Positions 20,002 through 28,500 of a stretch of 64,000 nt of DNA are shown here, piece by piece. The DNA lies in NCBI GenBank assembly GCA_963731615.1, contig CAVSWD010000009.1:1-64000 (forward strand), in the 5' to 3' direction. The translations under genes were made by a program, and so were the position numbers. Numbering within the stretch: position 1 is the stretch's first letter; every line of letters starts with the position of its first letter. The notes beneath the pieces were generated by a model. The model saw only the letters and a list, made by a program, of their open reading frames with translations, did no database searches and had not been told where the DNA came from. Origin of the DNA: Gaiellasilicea sp963731615. GTDB taxonomy: Bacteria > Actinomycetota > Thermoleophilia > Gaiellales > Gaiellaceae.

Positions 20002-20809
20002 GGAGCACCTCCTTCGCCAGCTCGCGGTAGGCCTCGGCGGCCGTACCCTTCGGGTCATATTTCAGCACGGACGTGCCCTTCACGGGAGCTTCCGCGTAGC
20101 GCACCGTCTTGCGGATGCGCGTCTTGTAGACGAGGTCGCCGAAATTCTCCTCCAGGATCTCGACGGCTTCGCGCGAGTGCAGCGTCCGCCGGTCGAACAT
20201 CGTCGGGAGAATTCCTTCGATCTTGACCTCGGGGTTGAGGTTCTCCCGAACCATCGCGAGCGTGTTCTCGAGCTGCACGAGCCCGCGCAGCGAGAGGTAC
20301 TCGCACTGCACCGGCACGATCACGCCGGTGGCGGCGACGAAGGCGTTGATCGTCAGCAGCCCGAGTGACGGCGGCGTGTCGATCATGATGAAGTCGTACT
20401 TGTCCCGTACCTCCAGCAGCGCCTTTTCGAGCGCGCGCTCGCGGCCGATCATCGAGCTCAGCGCCAGCTCAGCGCCGGCGAGGTCGATCGAGGAGACGGC
20501 GACGTCGATCTCCGCCTGATGCGTGATCTCGGAGATCGGCAGGCGGTGGACGAGCACGTCGAACATCGACCGCTCGATCGCGTCGGGGTTCATGCCCTGG
20601 CTCATGGTCAGGTTCCCCTGCGGGTCGAGGTCGATCGCCAGCACCCGGTGGCCCTGCTCCTTGAACGCGACAGCGAGGTTCAGCGTCGTCGTCGTCTTCG
20701 CGACGCCTCCTTTCTGGTTGGCGAACACGATCACCCTCTGCAAGGGGGTCTCCTCGTTGGCGGTGTGAGCCCGAGTGTTCGGGCGCGGCAGCAGGCGCAT
20801 GAGTCCCAT
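19973..20809 (-). CDS. parA: ParA/Soj-family chromosome partitioning ATPase
   Basis: The 278-residue protein has the deviant Walker A of ParA proteins (NQKGGVAKTTTTLNLA, about residue 31), Walker A' (VLAIDLDPQGNLTMSQ) and Walker B (DFIMIDTPPSLGLLT). ParA dimerises on ATP, binds DNA and moves ParB-bound chromosome or other cargo. No parB lies beside it. The next gene in the operon is ftsZ, so a link between positioning and division is plausible. Its N-terminus (MGLMRLLPRPNTRAHTANEE) precedes the usual family start. No frameshift is present. Confidence 0.92.
   Translation of the reverse strand: MGLMRLLPRPNTRAHTANEETPLQRVIVFANQKGGVAKTTTTLNLAVAFKEQGHRVLAIDLDPQGNLTMSQGMNPDAIERSMFDVLVHRLPISEITHQAEIDVAVSSIDLAGAELALSSMIGRERALEKALLEVRDKYDFIMIDTPPSLGLLTINAFVAATGVIVPVQCEYLSLRGLVQLENTLAMVRENLNPEVKIEGILPTMFDRRTLHSREAVEILEENFGDLVYKTRIRKTVRYAEAPVKGTSVLKYDPKGTAAEAYRELAKEVLHGAKSREHA
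20007..20014 (-). promoter_or_regulatory. Ribosome binding site that fixes the ftsZ start
   Basis: AGGAGGT on the minus strand ends five bases before ATG 20001 and lies inside the parA coding sequence. It favors MARNRASMREG over the internal ATG at 19980 and implies coupled translation of parA and ftsZ. Confidence 0.7.
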
Positions 20810-20855
20810 GTGGACTCGCCTTTCAACCCTAGCCGCGGTTTTCCTTTACGTGTGC

Positions 20856-21791
20856 TCAGCCCGGCTCGCCGTCGTCGTAGTCGAGGTCCTCGAGGCGGGC
20901 GATCAGACCGAGGCCGCGGAAGGCGATCTTGTTCGAGCGCGGGTAGTAGCAGACGTCGTTCGCGTTCCGAGTGCCGTAGGCGAGATAGGTCATGCCGTTC
21001 TCGCCCGCGCGGAAGCCGTGCGCGATCCCCGTCGAGGCAGGGCGCGAGACGACGTGCCCCGCTTTGAGCGGATGCTCTTCGTACTCGCGGCCGTTCCGAA
21101 CGTGCTGCGGCGACGGCCACAGCCCGAGCGTTCCCGCGCCGTCGAGCACGACGAAGATCTCCTCGTCGGCGGAGTGCAGGTGCGGCGCCCCGTCGTCCGC
21201 GCCGGGCGGAAGCTTCCCCCAGTTGAGGCCGGTCAGCTCGGCGCCGGCCGTGCGGGCCAACGGCCGCCATGAGCCGCCGTCGTGATCGCCCTCGACGTCG
21301 TCGACGTGCACGACGCTGTGCGGGCGCGCGCCTACCTCCGGCACCTCCGGTTCACCCGCCGCGGCTTCGCGCTCCCACGGATGGGCGCCGACGCCGGCCT
21401 CGACCCACGAGCCGCCGAGCCACGACACGCCCGCGCGCGGGAGGTGCGCAGCCTCGGTCTGGCCGCGGGTGCCGAACGCGAGCACGTCGAGCCCGTCGTC
21501 GCCTGCGCGGAGCGTGTGCAGCTCACCCACCCGGTGGACGATGCAGTCCCCCGCGCCGACCTCGAAGGCGCGATCGCGGAGCAAGCAGATACCCGAGCCG
21601 GCGAGGACGAAGAAGATCTCCTCCTCGGCCGTCTGCCGGTGAAAGGGCGTCGACCACTTACCCGGATCGACCTTGATCCGTCTGAGCCCGACCGTCTTCG
21701 TCCCGGCGGCCCTGCCGAGATCCGTCCACTCTCCGGCGATGTGGCCGTCCTCCGCTCGGCCACTCTCTACCTCGTCCCAGTGGGCGATCAC
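20856..21791 (-). CDS. Bicupin domain protein
   Basis: Two cupin domains occur in 311 residues. Domain 1 has STPFHRQTAEEEIFFVLAGS and domain 2 has GAPHLHSADEEIFVVLDGAG, each followed by a second-motif His (GELHTLRAG, GIAHGFRAG). The spacing fits the metal-binding H-x-H/x3-4-E-x6-G and G-x5-P-x4-H-type motifs, although the first motif of domain 1 is degenerate. The substrate cannot be told. The gene starts with GTG at 21791 in a GTGA overlap with the small gene upstream. No frameshift is present. Confidence 0.85.
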   Translation of the reverse strand: MIAHWDEVESGRAEDGHIAGEWTDLGRAAGTKTVGLRRIKVDPGKWSTPFHRQTAEEEIFFVLAGSGICLLRDRAFEVGAGDCIVHRVGELHTLRAGDDGLDVLAFGTRGQTEAAHLPRAGVSWLGGSWVEAGVGAHPWEREAAAGEPEVPEVGARPHSVVHVDDVEGDHDGGSWRPLARTAGAELTGLNWGKLPPGADDGAPHLHSADEEIFVVLDGAGTLGLWPSPQHVRNGREYEEHPLKAGHVVSRPASTGIAHGFRAGENGMTYLAYGTRNANDVCYYPRSNKIAFRGLGLIARLEDLDYDDGEPG

Positions 21792-21997
21792 ATGCCGATT
21801 ATGTCCCGTGCCAGCGCCGTGCGAAGACGCTCGACCACCTCCTCCGCTCCGTTCGTCGTCTGTTGCTTCTCGCGCGCCAACTCTTCGGCTTCGAGCAGGA
21901 GCCCTCGTAGCTCGGCCAGCAGCACGCCCGGCGCAGCGCCGCCACGGTCGAGCGCTTCGATCCGGTCGAGCCGGGCGAGAACGCGAGAATCTTCCAT
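21788..21997 (-). CDS. Small helical protein, 69 residues
   Basis: Read from ATG 21997 the product begins MEDSRVLARLDRIEALDRGG and continues as Leu/Glu/Ala-rich helices (LLAELRGLLLEAEELAREKQ). It ends in a TGA that overlaps the GTG of the bicupin gene. The tight overlap and amphipathic periodicity support a real gene. No family is recognised; it may be a partner of the cupin protein. An ATG at 22048 would add 17 residues without helical character. Confidence 0.6.
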   Translation of the reverse strand: MEDSRVLARLDRIEALDRGGAAPGVLLAELRGLLLEAEELAREKQQTTNGAEEVVERLRTALARDIIGM

Positions 21998-22069
21998 TAG
22001 CTCGACGCTAGCGACGCGCCTGTGACAGGAGCGCAACGCGGTAGTCACGAAACCGTGACGATTTCCGGC

Positions 22070-23290
22070 TTACGCTGAAGCGGCCACTCGCGGCGCCGAC
22101 CGCAGGCCCAGGAGCACGTCGTCCAGCGAGCGAACGAGCGCGTCGCGGTCGCCGTGGCGAAGCGTCTCGACGAGGGAGCGCCGAACGGCGTTCTCGGCCC
22201 GCTCCGACGCCGGCTCGCCGCCTGCGAGCGCCCGCAGAGCTGCGTGGATCGCGCGCCGCTCGTCGCTCTCTGTTCCAAGCAGCACCGCCGCTCGCAGCTC
22301 CCACGTCTCGCCGAGCAGACCGGCGAGCGCGCCGCGTAGCTGCTCGGAACGGAACGGTTCGTTCTGGAAGAGCGAAAGCTCCCAGCGGTCGAGCGCCTCG
22401 GCGAGCGGCGCGTCGGCATCGGCCTGAGTGAGCCGCGTCAGGAGATCGGCTGCGAGCTCGGCGCGGAACGAGTCGAGACGGGTCGCTTCGCCGGGTGGCT
22501 GGGTGGCCGCGATCGGCAGGACCGGCCGGATCCCGAACGGCCGCCAGTCGAGCCGCTCGAAGAGCACCGGCCCGGCGGCGACGGGCGCCGCCGTCGCCAA
22601 TCGGATCGCGGTGACAGCGTCCGCGAGCTCGGCGGGAGCGTCGGGCGGTTCCTCCCCGGGCTCGAGTGCACGCTCGAGCTCGAGCACGCAGTAGCGGTCG
22701 ACCTCGCGTCCGAAGCCGGGCGGCAGCAACCCCTGCGCCTCCGGCCAGTGGTGCGCGAGCTCGCCCGCCGCAGCGGCCCGAAGCCGAATCCCGCCGCCGA
22801 GCTCGACCTGGGTGATGACCGAGATCCCGACGAGTGGCGCCACGGCGGCGTACGCGCGCGCCGCCCCGAAGAGCGAGCGCTCGAGCTCGGCGTAGGCGCG
22901 CTCGAACGCGACGTCGTCCCAGTCGAAGCCGCCGCAGCCTTCCGCGGTCGAGATCAGCAGCGAGAGGAGGACGGTGCGGAAGAGTGCCTGCTCCTCGGAC
23001 GGCCGCGAGCCGGCGTGCGCCCGCGCGAAGATCGCGGCTGCGGGTTCGCGCAGCAGCTCGTCGAGCGCGATGCGGGCGTCCTGCCGCGCGGCGAGGGCGC
23101 TCGCCCGAGATTCGACGAACGTCCGCACGAGCGGCCGGTACTCATAGAGCGCCGGACCGCCGCGCTGCACGTGCTCCTCGAACGCGAACGGCAGGTCGTC
23201 GCCCTCCTCGAGCGCGCGGCCGAGGAAGACGAAGGCGCCGAGGCAGAAGGAGCGCAGGGTGAGGTGAAGGTGCGGTGCACGAACCGCCAT
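22070..23290 (-). CDS. Conserved-looking protein of unknown function, 406 residues
   Basis: A soluble, Ala/Leu/Glu-rich protein with no signal peptide or membrane segment. Visible features are an N-terminal segment with a hydrophobic run (RSFCLGAFVFLGRALEEGDD), a central Gly-rich strand (SVITQVELGGGIRLRAAAAG) and Arg-rich helices at the C-terminus (SLVETLRHGDRDALVRSLDD). I do not recognise the family. It starts 9 bases after the nei stop codon and probably shares its transcript, so a DNA-damage role is possible but unsupported. Confidence 0.65.
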   Translation of the reverse strand: MAVRAPHLHLTLRSFCLGAFVFLGRALEEGDDLPFAFEEHVQRGGPALYEYRPLVRTFVESRASALAARQDARIALDELLREPAAAIFARAHAGSRPSEEQALFRTVLLSLLISTAEGCGGFDWDDVAFERAYAELERSLFGAARAYAAVAPLVGISVITQVELGGGIRLRAAAAGELAHHWPEAQGLLPPGFGREVDRYCVLELERALEPGEEPPDAPAELADAVTAIRLATAAPVAAGPVLFERLDWRPFGIRPVLPIAATQPPGEATRLDSFRAELAADLLTRLTQADADAPLAEALDRWELSLFQNEPFRSEQLRGALAGLLGETWELRAAVLLGTESDERRAIHAALRALAGGEPASERAENAVRRSLVETLRHGDRDALVRSLDDVLLGLRSAPRVAASA

Positions 23291-23299
23291 CCGTCCTGC

Positions 23300-24052
23300 T
23301 TACTCCCCCGGCGGTGAGCCTCCTGCCTGGCATTCGGGGCACCAGTACACCGTTCGATTGGCGTCGCCCTGTCCGCGCGAGCGGACGATGGTGCCGCAAC
23401 GCAGGCATGGCCGGCCCGCACGGCGGTACACCTGCCGTCCGGGGCGGCCGCTCGCCAGCGCCGCCTGCATCAGCTGCCGGGCCGTGGCAACCGCGTCGCC
23501 GAGGGTCTCGTCACCGGCCTCGCGCACGCGTTGCCAGGGGGAGGCGCGGATCGTCCAGAGCGCCTCGGCCATCCACATGTTTCCGATTCCGGCAACGAGC
23601 CGCTGATCCTGGAGCGCCTCGCCCAGCCAGAGGTCACCGGCGCCGCGCAGCCGCCGGACGACAGCGTCGAAGTCGATCTCCGTCGCGAGCACGTCCTGGC
23701 CCAACCGGCGCAGGTTACGTGCCTCGAGCGTGAGCACAGGCCCGTTCCAGAGCACACCCTCGAGCTCGTCGCCACGGAGCACGAGCCACGGTAGCCCCGT
23801 CCGCGCCTTGCCGCGCGGCTCGACCCGCCAGCGGCCGGTCATCCGCAGGTGGCTGCGGACGACGATGCCGCCCTCGAAGGTCAGCAGCAGGTTTTTGCCG
23901 ACCGCTTCGACCGACTCGAGCATGCGGCCGTCGATCCTCGGTGCGACTCCGGTCGCCTGAGCGCGTGGATGCGGCGACTCAGCCTCGAGGCGCTGGCCGA
24001 CGAGCGGCTGGAGCCGCTTCGCGGCGCGGTGGAGCGAGTCGCCCTCGGGCAC
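23300..24052 (-). CDS. nei: Endonuclease VIII-like DNA glycosylase (Fpg/Nei family)
   Basis: The 250-residue protein starts MPEGDSLHRAAKRL, with the N-terminal Pro nucleophile and Glu of Fpg/Nei enzymes; the PEGD form points to Nei. Lys in AVGKNLLLTFEGG is the beta-turn Lys. The helix-two-turn-helix is VAGIGNMWMAEALW, and the zinc finger is CLRCGTIVRSRG with VYWCPECQ. It removes oxidised pyrimidines and nicks the strand. Length is usual for actinobacterial Nei2. It lies between a diguanylate cyclase and the unknown gene at 22070. Confidence 0.92.
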   Translation of the reverse strand: MPEGDSLHRAAKRLQPLVGQRLEAESPHPRAQATGVAPRIDGRMLESVEAVGKNLLLTFEGGIVVRSHLRMTGRWRVEPRGKARTGLPWLVLRGDELEGVLWNGPVLTLEARNLRRLGQDVLATEIDFDAVVRRLRGAGDLWLGEALQDQRLVAGIGNMWMAEALWTIRASPWQRVREAGDETLGDAVATARQLMQAALASGRPGRQVYRRAGRPCLRCGTIVRSRGQGDANRTVYWCPECQAGGSPPGE

Positions 24053-24080
24053 AGGCCGACGGTAGCTCGGTCACGCTTCG

Positions 24081-25511
24081 TCAGGCAGTGTGAGCGAGCG
24101 GAGCCTTGCCGGCGTACATCGCGGCGTCCGCGATCGCGAGCAGACCCTTCGCGTCGCGCGAGTCGGTCGGATAGATCGCGACGCCGATCGACGCCTGCAC
24201 CCGTAGCTCCACCGGATCGATCGCCAGCGGCTCCGAGAGCACCTTCGCGATCCGGTCGACGACGGTCTGCGCGAGCACCGGAGCGTCCTGGACGTCGAGG
24301 TCGGCGAGCAGGATCAGGAACTCGTCGCCGCCGATGCGGGCCACGACGTCGGTCTCGCGGGCGCTGGCACGCAGGCAGCCGGCGACCTCGACGAGCAACC
24401 GGTCGCCGTAGGCATGCCCGAGCGTGTCGTTGACGTCCTTGAAGCGATCGAGATCGATCGCGAGCACGGCCACGGCGAGCCCGTGCCGGCGCGCCCGGGC
24501 AAAGGCGAGCTCGAGCTGCTCGTCGAGCATCCTGCGGTTGGGAAGCTGCGTCAGCTCGTCGGTCGTCGCCAGCACGGTCAGGCGCCGGTTCGTCTCCTCG
24601 AGGCGGCGCTCGACGTCCTTGAGGTGCGTGACCTCGACGACCGTCTCGCCGAGCGCCAGCGAGCCGTCGGCCCCGGTGACGGCGTAGTAGCTGACCAGAT
24701 AGTGGCGCTTCCCATCCGAGCTCTCGAGCTCCAGCCCCTCGAGCGCCTCGCCGGTTTCGAGCACCCGCCGGAGCAGCGGCTCGAGGGCGTCCGCGTAGTG
24801 CGGTGCGATCTCCGACACCGTCCTGCCGGTCAGCTCGTCGACCGTCGACCCGAGCATCGCGGCCAGCGGCTCGTTCACGCGGACGCGGCGGAAGTCCCGA
24901 TCGAGGAAGGCGAAGCCCGTCGATGCGTGCCGGAAGTAGGCGTCGAGCGTCGCGCGGTGCCGGTGCGCCTTGTCGACGAGCTTGACCAGATAGTCGCGCA
25001 GCAAGCCCGTGAACGCAGTCGCGCCGATCAGGATCCCGGACGAGACGATCCACAGCTCGAGCACCTGCAGCGACGGCAGCGTCACCGCGAGCGCGACGCC
25101 AGAGAGGCCGACGATCGCGATCAGCTGGAGGGCCGCCTGCCGCCGCGGCATGAAGAAGGCGACATAGAGGGCGGGCCAGACGTAGAGGATCCGGTAGCTC
25201 GCACCGAGCTCAGGGTCGGTGACGAGGATCGAGATGCTCACCGTCCCCGCCAGTGCGATCACGTTCGCGCCGATCGCATCGAGCCGCTCGTAGCTGAGCA
25301 GGAACAGGAGCGCGAGGCCGTAGGCGCCGCCGCACGCGACGAAGAGCCTGTTGCTGTCTCCACCGCCGCCGATCGCTGCCGCGAGGAGTACCAGGCTCGC
25401 TTCGAGCGCGAACAGGGCCGAGCCGACGCGCGCGGCGAGCAGCCTTCGGCTCTCCTGTGAGTCGAGGCGGACAGGTGCCAGCCCGACCCGCTGTTTCAGC
25501 GTTGGTGTCAC
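24081..25511 (-). CDS. Membrane PAS-GGDEF diguanylate cyclase
   Basis: The 476-residue protein has six hydrophobic N-terminal segments (residues 25-170, a MASE-like sensor), then a PAS domain (about 190-300, ATLDAYFRHASTGFAFLDRD) and a GGDEF domain (about 310-470). The active-site RIGGDEFLILL is intact and the strand before it is AVAVLAIDLDRFKDVNDTLG. It should make cyclic di-GMP. No RxxD inhibitory site is seen five residues upstream of GGDEF, so product inhibition may be weak. No EAL domain follows. It starts with GTG. Confidence 0.9.
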   Translation of the reverse strand: MTPTLKQRVGLAPVRLDSQESRRLLAARVGSALFALEASLVLLAAAIGGGGDSNRLFVACGGAYGLALLFLLSYERLDAIGANVIALAGTVSISILVTDPELGASYRILYVWPALYVAFFMPRRQAALQLIAIVGLSGVALAVTLPSLQVLELWIVSSGILIGATAFTGLLRDYLVKLVDKAHRHRATLDAYFRHASTGFAFLDRDFRRVRVNEPLAAMLGSTVDELTGRTVSEIAPHYADALEPLLRRVLETGEALEGLELESSDGKRHYLVSYYAVTGADGSLALGETVVEVTHLKDVERRLEETNRRLTVLATTDELTQLPNRRMLDEQLELAFARARRHGLAVAVLAIDLDRFKDVNDTLGHAYGDRLLVEVAGCLRASARETDVVARIGGDEFLILLADLDVQDAPVLAQTVVDRIAKVLSEPLAIDPVELRVQASIGVAIYPTDSRDAKGLLAIADAAMYAGKAPLAHTA

Positions 25512-25542
25512 ACCCCTGTAATCGGGCGGAAAGCGCCGAAAA

Positions 25543-28500
25543 TTAAGGGCGCAGGACAGCTCGCCGCGGGCCGGCGAGGAAGCCCGCCTCGACGAGCAAC
25601 GGCATCACCTCGGTCTCGATGACCGGCCTGCCGTCGAACCGCTCGACTGCGAGCCGTTTCGCTCCGCCGGCGCGCACGTACTCGACCAGAGCCGCGATCG
25701 CAGGACGCAGCCACTCCTCATCCGGCTCGCGGAGCGGGACGAGCGTGCGGCCGCCGCGCTCGACGAAGAGCGCGGCCTCGCCGCCGAGCAGGACGACTTG
25801 AGCGCCGGCGACTCGGGCTGCACGGGCGCCGGCACGGCGTGGCCAGGGCAGCGCGGCGCCGTAGGGCTGAGCCGGGTCAGCCGCCGCGAGCACGAGCGGC
25901 TCGGGCTCCTCCTCGGCCCGCAGCTCGCGCAGCCGTTCGACGGCGCCGGGCAGAGCGAACTGCGCCCCACCAAGCCCCTCGACGAAGTAGCCACGCCGGC
26001 AGGCGCCGATCGTCTCCAGATCCTTCAGCTCCGAGTAGACGGCGCCGAAACCGCCGGGAATCCCCTCGCCGCGGACGCCGTCGCGAGTGACGATGCCCTG
26101 ACGCTCGAGCAGCAGCTCGGCGAGCGCGCGCCGGTCGGGGCTGCCGGGGAAAAGCGCCTCCGTCGGCGACCAACGCCCCTGGGTCGAGGTGATCGAGGCG
26201 CCGCGGGTGCGGGAGAAGCGGCGAGGCAGGCGCTGCGCGCGCGGTGCCTGATAGCGGCGGCCGGCGCGAAGCGGGGTCCAGGCGTCGTTCGTCACTTCGC
26301 CGGACCACACCAGCTCCCAGAGCGCCGGTAGCGCGGCTTCCGCCTCGAGCCCGGTGGCAGCGAGGAGATCGGCCCAGAACATCGCACTCCGCCCGAGCGC
26401 CTCGCGAATCGCGGCCGCCTCCGGTGTCTCGGGCGGCGGCGCACCGGCCGGCCGGCCGAGCAGCGGCGCGTCCTCGCGGAAGTAGACGGCGACGCGGTCG
26501 AGCCCGGCTCCGACCCAGACGAGCTCGCCGGCGGCGCAGAGGCCGTCGAGCCACGCCGGCTGGTAGCCCGGGACGCGCCGCGGCAGCACCTCGCTCTCCC
26601 AGAGGCCGACCGGAAGGGCGAGGCCCTGCAGCGGCACGAGCGCTTCGCGCAGGCTCGCGCGGCGGCCGATCCCGTGCCAGGCGGGCAGGAAGCGGCCGAA
26701 GGAGGCCTGCTCGGCCGGCTCGACCTCCCGGCGCAGCGCCGCGAGCGAGGCGCGGCGGAGGCGGCGAAGGACGTCGGGGTCGCACCACTCGCGCTCGCTG
26801 CCGCCGGGCCGGAGCTCACCGCGGACGAGCAGATCTGCGCGCTCGAGCTCGTGCAGAAGGCTGCCGAGCTCGAGCCCGAAGTGCGCATCTGCCTGCGCCG
26901 TCGTGAACGGCCCTCGGCCCTTTGCGTACCGCAACACCAGCCCGCGGAGCGAGTCGGCGCCGCCTTCGAGGAATGCCTCGGGCAGCCCGCCGGGCGGCAT
27001 CACGCCGAGCGCGTCGCGGTACCTGCCCGCGTCCTCGACGGCGATCAGCCGCTCCTCGCCCGCAACGCGCACGCTCAGCGCGCGCCGCTCGGCAACCAGG
27101 ATCGCAGCCTGCGCCTCGTCATACTCGCCCGCGAGCAGGTCGCCGCGCCGGCGCAGAACATCGTGCAGCTCGTCGGGATCGCGCGGGTCGCCGAGCAGCT
27201 GCCGCTCGACCTCGGCGAGTGCGTCCGGGTCGATCAGCTCGCGCAGCTCCTCCTGGCCGAGCAGCTCACGCAGCAGGTCGCGGTCGAGCGAGAGGGCCTG
27301 CGCCCGCCGCTCGGCGGGTGGCGTGTCGTCCTCGTACATGTACGTCGCGACGTAGTCGAAGAGGAGCGACGACGCGAAGGGCGAGGCCGACGCCGTCTCG
27401 ACCTCGACGAGGTCGAGCTCACGCGTCTGCAGGCCCTTGAGGATGTTCTTCAGCGCCGGCAGGTCGAAGACGTCCTGGAGGCACTCGCGGTAGGTCTCGA
27501 GCACGATCGGGAACGAGCCGTACTTTCGCGCCACCTGCAGCAGGTTCTGGGCCTTCAGCCGCTGCTGCCAGAGCGGCGTCCGCTGTCCCGGGCGGCGGCG
27601 CGGGATCAGCAGCGCGCGGGCCGCGTTCTCGCGGAAGCGGGCGCCGAAGAGGGCGGTCTGGCCGACCTCGCCGACCACGAGCTCCTCGATCTCGTCGGGC
27701 CCGATCAGCAGGTCGGCGACGCTCGGCGGGACGTCGGCTTCAGGCAGGTGGAGCGCGATCCCGTCGTCCGACCAGATCGACTGCGCGTCGAGGCCGAACG
27801 TGTCGCGCAGCCGCGCGGTCAGCGCCATCCCCCACGGGGCGTGCACTCGGCCGCCGAACGGCGTCAGGATGCAGACACGCCAGTCGCCGATCTCGTCGCG
27901 GAAGCGCTCGACGACGATCGAGCGGTCGGACGGGACGACACCGGTGGCAGCCGCTTGCTCGCGCAGGAACGTGAGCAGGTTCTGCGCCGCCCGCGGATCG
28001 AGGTGGTAGTCGCCGCCGAGCCGCTCGAGCGCGACCTTGTCGCTCTGAGCAACCAGCTCCCTCGAGGCGCGGCCGATCTTCTCGCCCAGCTCGAACGGCC
28101 GGCCGACCCCTTCGCCCTTCCAGAACGGGACTGCGCCCGGAACGCCGGGTGCCGGCGAGACGAGGACGCGGTCGCGCGTGATCTCCTCGATCCGCCAGGT
28201 CGAGGCGCCGAGCATGAACGTCTGGCCCTGCCTGGCTTCGTAGACCATCTCCTCGTCGAGCTCGCCGACCCGGCCGCCGCCCTCGACGAGGTAGACGCCG
28301 AAGAGGCCGCGGTCGGGAATCGTGCCCGCGTTCGTGACCGCGAGCCGGCGCGCGCCGGTGCGCCCGCGAATCACACCGGCGGTGCGGTCCCAGACGATCC
28401 GCGGCCGCAGCTCGGCGAACTCGTCCGACGGGTAGCGGCCGGCCAGCATGTCGAGCACGTTCTCGAGCTGGGTGCGAGAGAGATCGGAGAACGGATAGGC

